Shown in pieces: positions 26,889-35,882 of a stretch of DNA of 64,000 nt; positions within the stretch are counted from its first letter, which is position 1; each line of letters starts with the position of its first letter. Origin of the DNA: Verrucomicrobiaceae bacterium (lineage in GTDB: Bacteria > Verrucomicrobiota > Verrucomicrobiia > Verrucomicrobiales > Verrucomicrobiaceae). Location of the stretch: the NCBI GenBank assembly GCA_016795485.1, contig JAEUHM010000041.1:186001-250000 (forward strand), given 5' to 3'. The translations under genes were made by a program, and so were the position numbers. A model generated the notes under the pieces. It was not told the origin of the DNA. It made no database searches and saw nothing but the letters and a program-made list of their open reading frames with translations.

Positions 26889-27395
26889 TCAGTCGCCAAG
26901 TTCAGACTGGCTGGCCATAACCTTGGCCTTCTGAGTCTCCCGAAAAGCGGAAAGCTTGTCGGCCAAAGCGGGTGACTCGATGGCAAGCATGGCGACTGCA
27001 AACAGTCCTGCGTTGGTGGCACCAGCGTTGCCTATCGCAAAAGTAGCCACCGGAATGCCTCCAGGCATCTGAACGATGGAGTAAAGGCTGTCTACACCGC
27101 TCAAGGCCTTGGATTGCACCGGTACGCCGAGCACCGGTAGCGTCGTCATGCTCGCAGCCATTCCCGGTAGATGTGCGGCACCTCCAGCTCCAGCAATGAT
27201 GCACTTGAGGCCCCTCGAACTAGCAGAGGTGGCATATTCATACAACAGTGCAGGGGTACGGTGCGCGCTCACGACCTTCTTTTCGTAACTCACGCCGAAC
27301 TGTTCCAAAATATCCGCAGCGTGCTTCATCGTGGGCCAATCAGAACTGGAGCCCATGATGATACCAACGGATGGTGATGCGGAAGGAGAACTCAT
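26889..27395 (-). CDS. purE: N5-carboxyaminoimidazole ribonucleotide mutase PurE
   Basis: 168 residues, the normal PurE length. It carries the signature '[16 protein letters not shown]' at the N-terminus, '[10 protein letters not shown]' with the catalytic His, '[14 protein letters not shown]' and '[13 protein letters not shown]'. It converts N5-CAIR to CAIR in purine synthesis. No purK is adjacent. It is divergent from pyrF, with 118 nt between starts that must hold both promoters. Confidence 0.96.
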   Translation of the reverse strand: MSSPSASPSVGIIMGSSSDWPTMKHAADILEQFGVSYEKKVVSAHRTPALLYEYATSASSRGLKCIIAGAGGAAHLPGMAASMTTLPVLGVPVQSKALSGVDSLYSIVQMPGGIPVATFAIGNAGATNAGLFAVAMLAIESPALADKLSAFRETQKAKVMASQSELGD

Positions 27396-27513
27396 GAAGA
27401 CAAATGTTTAGCCGTGGTTCAGTTCGATTACAAACAACGTGACGTAAGATAGTGAAAAATCTGATGCATCCTACAAGCGGGCAGTCAATAGTCCGCGCAT
27501 CCATCAAAAATAG

Positions 27514-28272
27514 ATGACATTTAGAGATAAGTTGGAAAAGCGCATACAAACAGTCGGCTCTCACTTGTGCGTGGGGCTGGATATTCGTGCGGAAAGAGCA
27601 GACGAGGCCACCAAACAAATGGCAATCAAGGTGATTGAAGAGACAGCTCCCTTCGCTGCCGCCTTCAAACCAAATGCAGCCTACTTTGAGGCACTCGGGT
27701 GGCAGGGAGTCAGGATGCTCGCTCAAATCTTGAAAGCCGTACCGAGGGACATTCCCGTCATCTATGACGCCAAGCGCGGCGACATTGGAGAAACTCAGTC
27801 CTACTACGCCAGAGCCGCCTTTGAGGAGTTTGGAGTGGATGCTATCACGCTCAATCCATACATGGGTGCCGAGACGCTGGAACCATTTCTCAAATACAAA
27901 GACAAGGGGATCTACCTGCTCGGAGTGACCTCCAATCCTGGGGCAGCTGACATAGAACTGCAATCCCTTAAGGACGGACGCAAAGTCTATCAGATTGTAG
28001 CCGAGATGACAAAAGCGAGCGATCAGGTTGGCCTTGTTGTCGGCCTAACCAACGCCTCCGAAGACAATCTCGCTGGCATTCCCGATGTGCCACTGCTCAT
28101 GCCGGGACTCGGAGCCCAAGGTGGCGATCTCAGCGTGCTAAAGGGCGCAGGACGCACGGCACCTATCGTGGTGAACGTTTCCCGTGGCATCCTCTACGAC
28201 GAACCGAGTATCCCGTACGCATCCAAAGCCAAGTCCTGGATGGAGAAGCTCACTGCTGCTTTTGGCGGCTGA
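27514..28272 (+). CDS. pyrF: Orotidine 5'-phosphate decarboxylase (group 2)
   Basis: 252 residues. Features are 'LCVGLDIRAERAD' (substrate Asp), 'AFKPNAAYFEALG', the catalytic 'IYDAKRGDIGET' (Asp-Lys-Asp) and 'LMPGLGAQGGDL' plus 'NVSRGILYDE' for phosphate and ribose binding. It makes UMP from OMP. The longer form with 'NAAYFE' is the group 2 type. The gene stands alone and converges on the Gfo/Idh gene. Confidence 0.96.
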   Translation: MTFRDKLEKRIQTVGSHLCVGLDIRAERADEATKQMAIKVIEETAPFAAAFKPNAAYFEALGWQGVRMLAQILKAVPRDIPVIYDAKRGDIGETQSYYARAAFEEFGVDAITLNPYMGAETLEPFLKYKDKGIYLLGVTSNPGAADIELQSLKDGRKVYQIVAEMTKASDQVGLVVGLTNASEDNLAGIPDVPLLMPGLGAQGGDLSVLKGAGRTAPIVVNVSRGILYDEPSIPYASKAKSWMEKLTAAFGG

Positions 28273-28277
28273 GCATC

Positions 28278-28309
28278 TTCCCCACTCTTCTTGCACGAAG
28301 AGCAGGGAA
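28278..28309. terminator. Stem-loop between convergent genes
   Basis: TTCCC-CA-CTCTTC, loop TTGCAC, GAAGAG-CA-GGGAA: an 11-bp stem with one symmetric CA/CA internal loop, starting 6 nt after the pyrF stop and ending 19 nt before the end of the convergent Gfo/Idh gene. No U-tract follows on either strand, so it would be a weak or factor-assisted bidirectional terminator. Confidence 0.4.
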
Positions 28310-28328
28310 CGATGACCAAAGCCTGAAA

Positions 28329-29810
28329 TCAAGAGATCTCAGGCACGACGTAAGGCTCGCGATACTTGTTCTTGAGCATTCCGTCGGCTTTGTCGTTGCC
28401 GATAAACCGCTCTGCTTGTGGGTCCATCTTCAGAACCGGACCAAGCGTGAGTTTGTCTGATGAAATGTCTACCTCATTGAGTTTGAGGTGCTCTTTCATG
28501 CGGCCAAAGGCCTCTTCGGCGAACGGTTGGGCTTTGATCTCCTCAGCTATGGCTTCGGGTGATTTCTGCTCACCCAAACGGTAGGAGATGTTGCCAGTGT
28601 GACAGAGCGCACTGGAGAGGTGGCCTTCTAGGATATCAGCGTGCAAGTCCTCGATGTTTCGGCTGCGGCAAGCAGTGATGAAATTGGCGAAGTGGTCATC
28701 CGCGCCCTGCCATTTCTGGATTTCCTTGCCGCTGATATCGTACGCAATGGCGCTGTTGTAGTTGGGAACGACGACATAGCCGTTTTCGCACTCCACGATG
28801 ACACCGACCCCAGCTCCTCTAAGCTTATCCATGTCTTTGGCGCCCTTCTTCTGAGGAAGTCCGCGGACTTCAAAGATGAGCGGCGCTTTCTCATACCCTT
28901 GGTAGACGATTTGGGTGTTAGCGGTTTCGCCATCGTCCTTGTAGCCGAGGCGACCACCCACGCTCCACACAGCGGGAGCCAAGGCCATCTCTCCAAGGAA
29001 CCAGCGGGCAATGTCCATTTGGTGGATGCCTTGATTGCCCAGGTCCCCGTTTCCATAAGCCCAAGTCCAGTGCCAATCGTAGTGGAGCTTCTTCCGTGTG
29101 AGGTCTCCCTTTGGCCCAGGACCGCACCAGAGATCGTAGTCCACCGTGGCGGGCACTTCCTGAACACTGCCTGCTAAACCGATGCTGTCACGGCGCTTAT
29201 AGCAAAGTCCGCGTGCGAGCTTGATCTTCCCGAGGGCACCGGATTGCACGAACTTGACGCCTCCGAAGATACCCTCACGGCTGCTGCGTGCCTGTGTACC
29301 AGTTTGGACGATCTTGCCATGCTTTCTTGCCGCCTTCACGATCTGGCGACCTTCCCAAACGCAGTGCGAGACGGGTTTCTCCACATACACATCCTTCCCT
29401 GCCTGGATGGCCCAAATGCTGGCCAGTGCATGCCAATGGTTGGGCGTGGCGATGCTCACAGCGTCAATGTCTTTGTTCTCCAGCAGCTTCCTGATGTCGG
29501 TGTAGGCCTCCACTTTCTCCTTGCCTTTGGATTCCTCTGCCGCCCGCTTGTTGAGGACCGAGCTGTCCACATCGCAAAGAGCAGCCACGCGCACCGCCTC
29601 ACCCTTTTTGCCGAGACCTGCGTAACCGGAAATGTGGCTTGATCCACGGCCTTTGAAGCCAACGACGGCCACATTGATCGTCTCACCTGGGCTCTTTTGT
29701 GCCCATGAGGTGCGTGCGATGTAGAAGACGCTGCCAGCGGTCAGTGCCGTAGCTTGCTTGAGAAACTGACGCCGTGGCGTCCCAACATTTGAATCTGTGG
29801 CCGGTTGCAT
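28329..29810 (-). CDS. Tat-exported Gfo/Idh/MocA family oxidoreductase
   Basis: 493 residues. A twin-arginine signal (about residues 13-38: 'PRRQFLKQATALTAGSVFY') precedes a nucleotide-binding fold ('INVAVVGFKGRGSSHISGYA'), the family motif 'GKDVYVEKPVSHCVWEGRQIV' with the catalytic Lys of EKP, and the C-terminal substrate domain. These exported Gfo/Idh proteins with tightly held NAD(P) are common in PVC bacteria and act on sugars. The substrate is unknown. Upstream on the same strand is the TPR-AAA ATPase (59 nt). Confidence 0.9.
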   Translation of the reverse strand: MQPATDSNVGTPRRQFLKQATALTAGSVFYIARTSWAQKSPGETINVAVVGFKGRGSSHISGYAGLGKKGEAVRVAALCDVDSSVLNKRAAEESKGKEKVEAYTDIRKLLENKDIDAVSIATPNHWHALASIWAIQAGKDVYVEKPVSHCVWEGRQIVKAARKHGKIVQTGTQARSSREGIFGGVKFVQSGALGKIKLARGLCYKRRDSIGLAGSVQEVPATVDYDLWCGPGPKGDLTRKKLHYDWHWTWAYGNGDLGNQGIHQMDIARWFLGEMALAPAVWSVGGRLGYKDDGETANTQIVYQGYEKAPLIFEVRGLPQKKGAKDMDKLRGAGVGVIVECENGYVVVPNYNSAIAYDISGKEIQKWQGADDHFANFITACRSRNIEDLHADILEGHLSSALCHTGNISYRLGEQKSPEAIAEEIKAQPFAEEAFGRMKEHLKLNEVDISSDKLTLGPVLKMDPQAERFIGNDKADGMLKNKYREPYVVPEIS

Positions 29811-29869
29811 GGCCCATCAATACGACGGGAAAAATGCGGATTGAGCAAAAGAACCAACGCTAATTGGTT

Positions 29870-31324
29870 TCAACCCTTGGTCCTGCGATCCGGAGCAGGC
29901 ATGGGCCCAAGGAACTTCTTCATTTCAGCATACAAACTGTCCTGCGGCTGCTGCTGGACATGAGACCTGGCCCCATCGAGCCACTCCTGTGTGCTGGGGC
30001 AGTGGTGACGAGCCACTTCCACCAGAACGTTCATCGTAATGGGAACCGGATTACCTGTATGCACAGCCTCTGAGAGAGCAATGTCTGCCGCGCGCTCAAA
30101 CACCCACCGCAAATCAGCTCCTGTGAAGCCACGCGTCTGTCGGGCTAACTCGTCCGCATTGAGATTCAACATGGGCTTGTCCCTGGCCAGCAACTCAATG
30201 ATTTGCGCACGCCCAGCATTGTCGGGTGGCGGGACGAAGATTGTTTGGTCAAACCTGCCAGGCCTGCGGAAAGCGGGGTCGATCTGCCAAGGAGCGTTGG
30301 TTGCACCCAGCACAAGCACGCGCGAGGTGTCCGAGCGGAGTCCATCCATCTCAAAGAGGAACTGGTTCACCAAGTTCCTCATCTGTGATTCTCTCAAGTT
30401 GCGCCGATCTGCAGCAAGCGCATCGAATTCATCAAACACCAGCACGCACGGAGCATGCTGCCGTGCTGTCTCGAAGACTTGATGGAGGTTGCGCTCGCTG
30501 CTGCCGAAATAGGGATCAAAAATCTCGTGGAGGCCCACAGCAAAGTAGCTACAACCCACCTCACCCGCCACAGCGCGTAGCATGAGACTTTTGCCGCAAC
30601 CAGGAGGCCCAAAAATCAACAACCCGCCTCCAGCTTTGCGACCATAGGCCTTAAACAAGTCAGGATGCTGCAGCGGATAGACAATTTTGAGCCGGATCTC
30701 CTCCTTTAACTCCTCCATGCCGCCTACCGAGGAGAAATTGATACGCCTGCGTTCAGGATCACCAGGTGCAAAGTGGATCTCCGGCTGCCAATCATTCGTC
30801 GTGTCGTCAAACGGCAAATCCAGCATTGGAAGATCGGACGTCAGGTCTTGAGCAGTGTAGTTGTCGTTGAAGGTACCGTCATTCGCAGTGGGCAGTCCTT
30901 GAGAGGCTGAGTTGCGACGTGAATCAGCCGCAGCATTACCCAGTGATTGCTCCAGAGCGGCATCACTTGCCGTCGGGTCGATCTGCACCGCCCGTTCAAA
31001 GCAATCCAGGGCCTTGGCGCGATTTCCCTCGGCTAGCAAGATGCGGCTGTAGAGAAGATGAGCTCCTACGTGGTTGGCATCACCTTGGATGACACGCTCG
31101 ACTCTTACCGCTGCCCCGGAAAGGTCACCCTCCATCAACAGCACCCGGGCCAAGCCAAGTTGCGCCTCTGACTGGTCGGCCAGCAATTGCAGGACTTTGG
31201 CAAAGGAATCACGCGCATCCTCCAAGCACAGCTCGTCAAGGCAGGCATTCCCATAAAGCAAAAGCAGGGAAACGTTGTCTGGAGATTGGTCCAGCGCCTC
31301 TTTGATTGCAGAAAGTCGAGCCAT
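29870..31324 (-). CDS. AAA+ ATPase with N-terminal TPR region
   Basis: 484 residues. Residues 1-120 form TPR-like helices ('GAHLLYSRILLAEGNRAKALDCFERAVQIDP'). An acidic linker follows, then one classical AAA domain: 'INFSSVGGMEELKEEIR' (pre-Walker), Walker A 'IFGPPGCGKS', Walker B 'VLVFDEFDAL', the sensor 1 'VLVLGATN' and the arginine finger region 'FRRPGRFDQTIF'. The domain is closest to FtsH/p97-type AAA modules but there is no protease domain or transmembrane segment. It probably remodels proteins bound through its TPR; clients are unknown. It follows trpG by 31 nt. Confidence 0.85.
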   Translation of the reverse strand: MARLSAIKEALDQSPDNVSLLLLYGNACLDELCLEDARDSFAKVLQLLADQSEAQLGLARVLLMEGDLSGAAVRVERVIQGDANHVGAHLLYSRILLAEGNRAKALDCFERAVQIDPTASDAALEQSLGNAAADSRRNSASQGLPTANDGTFNDNYTAQDLTSDLPMLDLPFDDTTNDWQPEIHFAPGDPERRRINFSSVGGMEELKEEIRLKIVYPLQHPDLFKAYGRKAGGGLLIFGPPGCGKSLMLRAVAGEVGCSYFAVGLHEIFDPYFGSSERNLHQVFETARQHAPCVLVFDEFDALAADRRNLRESQMRNLVNQFLFEMDGLRSDTSRVLVLGATNAPWQIDPAFRRPGRFDQTIFVPPPDNAGRAQIIELLARDKPMLNLNADELARQTRGFTGADLRWVFERAADIALSEAVHTGNPVPITMNVLVEVARHHCPSTQEWLDGARSHVQQQPQDSLYAEMKKFLGPMPAPDRRTKG

Positions 31325-31355
31325 TATGATTATGCTAGCGAGCAGCTAAGCCAAA

Positions 31356-31931
31356 CTAGAGCGGCAGTTCCAGGAAATTTTTCATCAGATTCTTGCCCTC
31401 ACCAGTGAGAATCGACTCCGGATGGAACTGAACCCCATGAATTGGAAACTCCTTGTGCCGCAAGCCCATGATTTCGCTCTCATCGTCGGCAGCCACAGCC
31501 GTGATCTCCAAGCAGTCTGGGAGCGTGTCACGCTTTACCAGCAGGGAGTGGTAGCGGGTGGCCTCGAATGGATTGGGTAAGCCTGCAAACACCGATTTCC
31601 CAGTGTGTTTGATCATAGAGGTCTTCCCGTGCATGAGGCGATCAGCCCGGATGACATCGCCACCAAAGACATAGCCAATGCTCTGATGTCCCAGGCACAC
31701 TCCGAGCAGTGGCGTGGTTGGCCCAAACTTTTCGATCACCGCACAACTGATGCCTGCTTCCTTCGGCGTACAGGGGCCTGGAGAGATGCAGATGCGCTCT
31801 GGCTTGAGTTTGGCGATCTCCTCCAAGGTGATTTGGTCATTGCGCTTAATGAGCATGTCCGCGCCCATTTCCCCGAAGTACTGCACGAGGTTGTAAGTGA
31901 AGGAGTCGTAGTTGTCGATGATAAGCAGCAT
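31356..31931 (-). CDS. trpG: Anthranilate/aminodeoxychorismate synthase glutamine amidotransferase subunit
   Basis: 191 residues, complete class I glutamine amidotransferase. It starts '[21 protein letters not shown]', has '[12 protein letters not shown]', the nucleophile Cys in '[17 protein letters not shown]' and the His-Glu pair in '[12 protein letters not shown]'. It supplies ammonia for tryptophan or folate synthesis (TrpG or PabA, or both); sequence alone cannot separate them. No trpE is adjacent. clpS lies 6 nt upstream on the same strand. Confidence 0.93.
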   Translation of the reverse strand: MLLIIDNYDSFTYNLVQYFGEMGADMLIKRNDQITLEEIAKLKPERICISPGPCTPKEAGISCAVIEKFGPTTPLLGVCLGHQSIGYVFGGDVIRADRLMHGKTSMIKHTGKSVFAGLPNPFEATRYHSLLVKRDTLPDCLEITAVAADDESEIMGLRHKEFPIHGVQFHPESILTGEGKNLMKNFLELPL

Positions 31932-31937
31932 GGGGAA

Positions 31938-32282
31938 TCAAACGGCGGGCTCAATCTCGGCCCGCATGGAGCCTTTGCATTCTTTGATGCTCGGGTCAGG
32001 TCCGTATTCGTGGATTTGTTCTTGGCGCAGTTCAGCCAGTTCTTTGTGAACGGTAGCTACGATGACCCGGCCTTTCTCATGGACCTCAGAGGCCATCTCA
32101 AAACCGACTTCAGGTGGGTGCCCGAAAATATCGGACAGCATGTCGATCACGTACTGAAATGAATGCTCATTGTCGTCGATCAAAATGACATGCCACAATG
32201 GCTCTGGCGAAGTGGGCGCGGGTTTTTGCTTCGGTGGCGGCAAAATCTTGGGCACAACAGGCTTCACCGGGGCTGTAGGCAT
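31938..32282 (-). CDS. clpS: ATP-dependent Clp protease adaptor ClpS
   Basis: 114 residues from the ATG at 32282. A Pro/Lys-rich N-terminal tail (about 28 residues) leads to the ClpS core 'WHVILIDDNEHSFQYVIDMLSDIFG', with the D-D-N-x-H/S motif that binds N-degron residues, and 'GRVIVATVHKELAEL' follows. ClpS hands N-end-rule substrates to ClpA. An ATG at 32360 would give 140 residues; the shorter form has a more usual tail length and its start lies just after a strong hairpin. The sulfatase gene ends upstream on the same strand. Confidence 0.88.
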   Translation of the reverse strand: MPTAPVKPVVPKILPPPKQKPAPTSPEPLWHVILIDDNEHSFQYVIDMLSDIFGHPPEVGFEMASEVHEKGRVIVATVHKELAELRQEQIHEYGPDPSIKECKGSMRAEIEPAV

Positions 32283-32285
32283 CTC

Positions 32286-32309
32286 CACCGGCCCCGAAAC
32301 GGGCCGGTG
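32286..32309 (-). promoter_or_regulatory. GC-rich hairpin directly before the likely clpS start
   Basis: CACCGGCCC, loop GTTTCG, GGGCCGGTG on the minus strand: a perfect 9-bp stem whose 3' arm ends 3 nt before the ATG at 32282. No U-tract follows. If that ATG is used, the hairpin would hide the initiation region; if the ATG at 32360 is used, it is inside coding sequence. Confidence 0.4.
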
Positions 32310-32383
32310 AGCCAAGCGCGATGGAAGCAGCGGTGTCACAAGCTCGGGAATGTGCCGCATTCCCGCCCGGACTCAACCGCTGC

Positions 32384-33880
32384 TTAACGAAACGCCTCAC
32401 GGATACTGCCGTCGTGATGAATCAATGGCTCGGGATTCTTCACCCTGCCCAACTCTCGGCACCCTGGGCCGACTTCTTTAGTTCCAAGATCAGTATCCAT
32501 GGACTGAGCGAGCTTCTGAAGGCGCTCCACAACCTCAGCGTGCTGGGAGGACACGTCATTTGCTTCACCAATATCCACTTTCAGGTCAAAAAGCTGAGGG
32601 AACTTGGCTACAGGAGCCTTTTTGCCTTTTGCGCCTGGCTTTCCAGATCCGGTCAGCTGGAGTTTCCAGGCTCCCTGGCGGATAGCCTCTAGGGTGAAGC
32701 CGCGGAAGTAGTAAAACACATCGTGAGGGCTTTTCGCACCGGCTTTGCCCAGTAAAATGGGCGAGAGGTCACCACCATCGATCTTGTGATTTGGCAGAGC
32801 GGCTCCATTCAGCGCAGCAAATGTGGGAAGAATATCCATCATGCTCGTGATCTCTTCCGTGTTGGTGCCAGCAGGGACGTGACCTGGCCACCAAGCGATC
32901 GTAGGCACGCGCATTCCACCCTCGAGAGTCGAGCCCTTGTGGCCGCGCAAAGGAGCGTTGACTGAACGCTGAGTGCCTCCGTTGTCTGAGGTGAAGATCA
33001 CCAATGTTTTGTGTTCTAGCTTGAGTCGGCGAACAGCGTCCAGCACCTGTCCTACGCTCCAGTCGACTTCCTCGACCCAGTCTCCAAGCAACCCATTCTT
33101 TGATTTGCCGTGGAATGCCTTTCCTGGGTAGAGGGGGAAGTGCACCGCATTGTGTGGCAAGTAGAGGAAGAAGGGTTTGTCCTTTTTCTCTTCGATGAAC
33201 TTCAGCGCGCGCTTCGTGTAAATCTCCACGAGCTGCTGATGCGTGTCCTGGGGCACGCCAGAGATCACTTTTCCATCTTCCACGAGTGGTAGAGGTGGTT
33301 GCGCATTGCCTTTGAGGCCAGTTTCGTCATCACCTTGACTGGCTTTGAGCGCGGCGGCGGAAGCGGTGGCCGGTCTGTTTGGCAAGCGTTCTCCCAGATC
33401 ACTCTTAGAGCCTTCTGCGGCTGTTCCCATGTCGTTGGAATACGGGATGCCGAGATAGTGATCAAAACCTTGTGAGGTGGGCAAAAACTCCGGCTGATCT
33501 CCGAGGTGCCATTTGCCAACGCAGGCTGTGGAGTAGCCCTTCTCCTTCAGCACTTCAGCCACCGTAGTCTCCTTTGGGTTCAATCCCACCGCTCCTGCTG
33601 GGAACAGCACTCCAGGAATAGGAAGCACACGCTTAGGATAACAGCCCGTCATGAGCGCCGACCTGGACGGCGAACAAACAGGCGCGGCATAATGGCAAGT
33701 GAGCTTCATGCCTTCCGCTGCCATCCGGTCCAGATTGGGCGTGCGATTGAGCGTGGAGCCAAAAGGACCAATGTCCGCATAGCCAAGGTCATCGATGTTG
33801 ATGACGATGAAGTTGGGAGGTTGCTCAACCGCGATGACAGCGGTGGAGAGGAACAATAGGGCGAGCAGTGGTTTGATCAT
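32384..33880 (-). CDS. Exported sulfatase (type I, formylglycine)
   Basis: 498 residues with a signal peptide (MIKPLLALLFLSTAVIAVEQ). Metal-binding 'IVINIDDLGYAD' and the sulfatase signature C-S-P-S-R (Cys69-Arg73) are present, followed by 'GKWHLGD' and 'FTSDNGGTQRS'. Cys69 would be converted to formylglycine by a sulfatase-modifying enzyme; none is in the window. It probably releases sulfate from a polysaccharide. Its ATG overlaps the stop of the adenylate cyclase gene (ATGA). Confidence 0.92.
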   Translation of the reverse strand: MIKPLLALLFLSTAVIAVEQPPNFIVINIDDLGYADIGPFGSTLNRTPNLDRMAAEGMKLTCHYAAPVCSPSRSALMTGCYPKRVLPIPGVLFPAGAVGLNPKETTVAEVLKEKGYSTACVGKWHLGDQPEFLPTSQGFDHYLGIPYSNDMGTAAEGSKSDLGERLPNRPATASAAALKASQGDDETGLKGNAQPPLPLVEDGKVISGVPQDTHQQLVEIYTKRALKFIEEKKDKPFFLYLPHNAVHFPLYPGKAFHGKSKNGLLGDWVEEVDWSVGQVLDAVRRLKLEHKTLVIFTSDNGGTQRSVNAPLRGHKGSTLEGGMRVPTIAWWPGHVPAGTNTEEITSMMDILPTFAALNGAALPNHKIDGGDLSPILLGKAGAKSPHDVFYYFRGFTLEAIRQGAWKLQLTGSGKPGAKGKKAPVAKFPQLFDLKVDIGEANDVSSQHAEVVERLQKLAQSMDTDLGTKEVGPGCRELGRVKNPEPLIHHDGSIREAFR

Positions 33881-35838
33881 GGGCTGGTGCGCTCTGCAAC
33901 GATGTCAGCCTCGACAGCCTTGCCGGGATTGAACTCAAGTTGCAAAACTTCTGTGCGCACCGCCTCAAGGCTGAAGGCATTCACGGACTCAGGGAAGCCC
34001 TTCAAATGTAGTTCGGTCAGAGGTGTGGTAGCCGCACGCTCCCCGAGTTTCTCCAAGGTGGTTTGGTCGATCAGGACCTCTGCCTCACCCGCAATGCTAC
34101 AAAGTCGGCTGGCGAGATTAACACGATCTCCCAGCACTGTGTAGTCCAGTCGCTCCTCGCTGCCCATGCAGCCAGCCACCACTGTGCCGGTAGCAATACC
34201 AATGCCGACATGGAAGTTCCATTTGCCGTTGGCATTCAGGCGCTCGCGGCATTCTACCATCCTCATCGCGCATTCCGCAGCACGCTGAGCATCATCTCCA
34301 TAGGCAGATGGCGCGCCGAACAGAGCCATGATCATATCTCCCACGAACTTGTCCACCACGCCACAATGCTCATGGATGAGCTCCGTTAGTGCGGACATGT
34401 GCTCATTCAGCAAAGAGATCACCTCCCCTGGAGGCATTCCGGCTGTGAGACTGGTAAACCCACGGATGTCGCAAAAAAGCACGCTCACTTCACGCAACTC
34501 ACCGCCGAGAGCAGCTTCGTTGTTCATCAACTGCTCTGCTACCATGCGATCCGCCACTTGAGACAACAGACGTTGATACTTTTGATTCAACCTCAACCCC
34601 TCGGCCATCTCATTGAAGGACTCAGCGAGCGTTCCGATCTCATCTCTGGACGACACCGCTACTTTGACATCGAATCTTCCTTGCCTGATCTCCTCTGTGC
34701 CTGCCACCAACTCATGAATAGGCCTCACCATGCCACGGGTGAGAAACCAAATGAGAACGACAGCTCCTAACAAAGACAGGAAGCCAATCCATAGAATGCT
34801 ATTCCTGAGTTGAGCTTCTTGGGCTTCTAGCGGCGCTAGCGAGAACACACAAACCTGTGCCGCAGGCTCAAACGGCGAATCTGGATTCAATACGCGATGA
34901 AGCACATGGTAGTGTCCGCCTCCTGATTTGTCATCGACCCGAATGTCTACTCCAGCAAACCGGGAAGCATCGTGGCCGTTGGCGATTCTTTGTGAGACCG
35001 CTGCCATCACATCATCACGAATATTCTCGGGGATTGTGCGAGTCAGCAAAGTTGGCTTGCCGTCTTCATTACCGAGCCAAAGCCCTGAACTCGCAGCCTC
35101 TGCCTCCCGCTCACGCTTGGAACCGTCTGCGGTGAATGCTGTGAACTCGTGGAGAAGCTGTTCGCCCAAATCAGGCATGGGCAAGCCCACAAAAATAGCG
35201 CCAGCGGGCTCGCGATCTTTTTCAGTTAGCACTGGCGTGATGATATATTCCCAGACACGAGGTTTTCCGGCGGGATCGTTTGGATCAGGAGGAAGTCGGT
35301 AGTTCACTTCCTGCTCGCTGCCACTACGCTCTGCCATCCGCTTCAACTCATCTTTGATACCCTGGGTTTTCTTGCCCTGGACTCGATTTCGCAGGCCTGG
35401 GAAGAAGCGACTGAGGCTTCCAGGCTCTAGCACCTTGCCATCCGAATCGATGATCTCGACCACGGCAGGCGGCATCACGTATTTCTCCTTCAAGTTTATG
35501 GTCCGTGGTCCAGTGAGAAGGTCTGTCGATCGCATTTCGCCCTCGTAGGCCTTGCGGAGTTGATCCTGCACTAGGCGCACAGCCCTGGAGTCACCTTTAA
35601 TCACTGCATCGCGGATTTCCTCATGTGCAGCCAGCTTTTGGCAGAACACACGGAGTTTCTCATGACGCTGAAGCTGCTTCTCTGAAAAGAATCGGATCTC
35701 CGATTTGAACTCCTCCTCGTAACGCTGCTCATAAAAGGTTCTCACATAGCCTTGCGACACCCAGGCGGTGGCCAGTGTGGCCGCCGCAACGACAACGGAC
35801 ATGATGATGATGAGCTTGGCGCGGAGGTTGAAACGCAT
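33877..35838 (-). CDS. Membrane class III adenylate/guanylate cyclase with HAMP domain
   Basis: 653 residues. A transmembrane segment (about residues 8-28) is followed by a large extracytoplasmic sensor region, a second transmembrane segment (about residue 345), HAMP ('FLTRGMVRPIHELVAGTEEIRQGRFDVKVAVSSRDEIGTLAESFNEMAEGL') and the cyclase domain. That domain has 'VSVLFCDIRGFTSLT' (metal Asp), 'VVDKFVGDMIMALFGAP' (second metal Asp), 'LDYTVLGDRVNLASRL' (Asp, Asn and Arg of catalysis). Lys in 'DKFVGD' and Asp in 'LGDRVN' fit ATP specificity. It probably senses an external signal. The sulfatase gene starts inside its last codons. Confidence 0.9.
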   Translation of the reverse strand: MRFNLRAKLIIIMSVVVAAATLATAWVSQGYVRTFYEQRYEEEFKSEIRFFSEKQLQRHEKLRVFCQKLAAHEEIRDAVIKGDSRAVRLVQDQLRKAYEGEMRSTDLLTGPRTINLKEKYVMPPAVVEIIDSDGKVLEPGSLSRFFPGLRNRVQGKKTQGIKDELKRMAERSGSEQEVNYRLPPDPNDPAGKPRVWEYIITPVLTEKDREPAGAIFVGLPMPDLGEQLLHEFTAFTADGSKREREAEAASSGLWLGNEDGKPTLLTRTIPENIRDDVMAAVSQRIANGHDASRFAGVDIRVDDKSGGGHYHVLHRVLNPDSPFEPAAQVCVFSLAPLEAQEAQLRNSILWIGFLSLLGAVVLIWFLTRGMVRPIHELVAGTEEIRQGRFDVKVAVSSRDEIGTLAESFNEMAEGLRLNQKYQRLLSQVADRMVAEQLMNNEAALGGELREVSVLFCDIRGFTSLTAGMPPGEVISLLNEHMSALTELIHEHCGVVDKFVGDMIMALFGAPSAYGDDAQRAAECAMRMVECRERLNANGKWNFHVGIGIATGTVVAGCMGSEERLDYTVLGDRVNLASRLCSIAGEAEVLIDQTTLEKLGERAATTPLTELHLKGFPESVNAFSLEAVRTEVLQLEFNPGKAVEADIVAERTSP

Positions 35839-35882
35839 GGGGGCTGATTAAACGACGAACAGCGCCCAAAGTAGCGCAACTC

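Noticed and set aside
27340-27963. 207-residue minus-strand frame
   Set aside because: Antisense to pyrF and crosses the purE-pyrF promoter region; no recognisable features.
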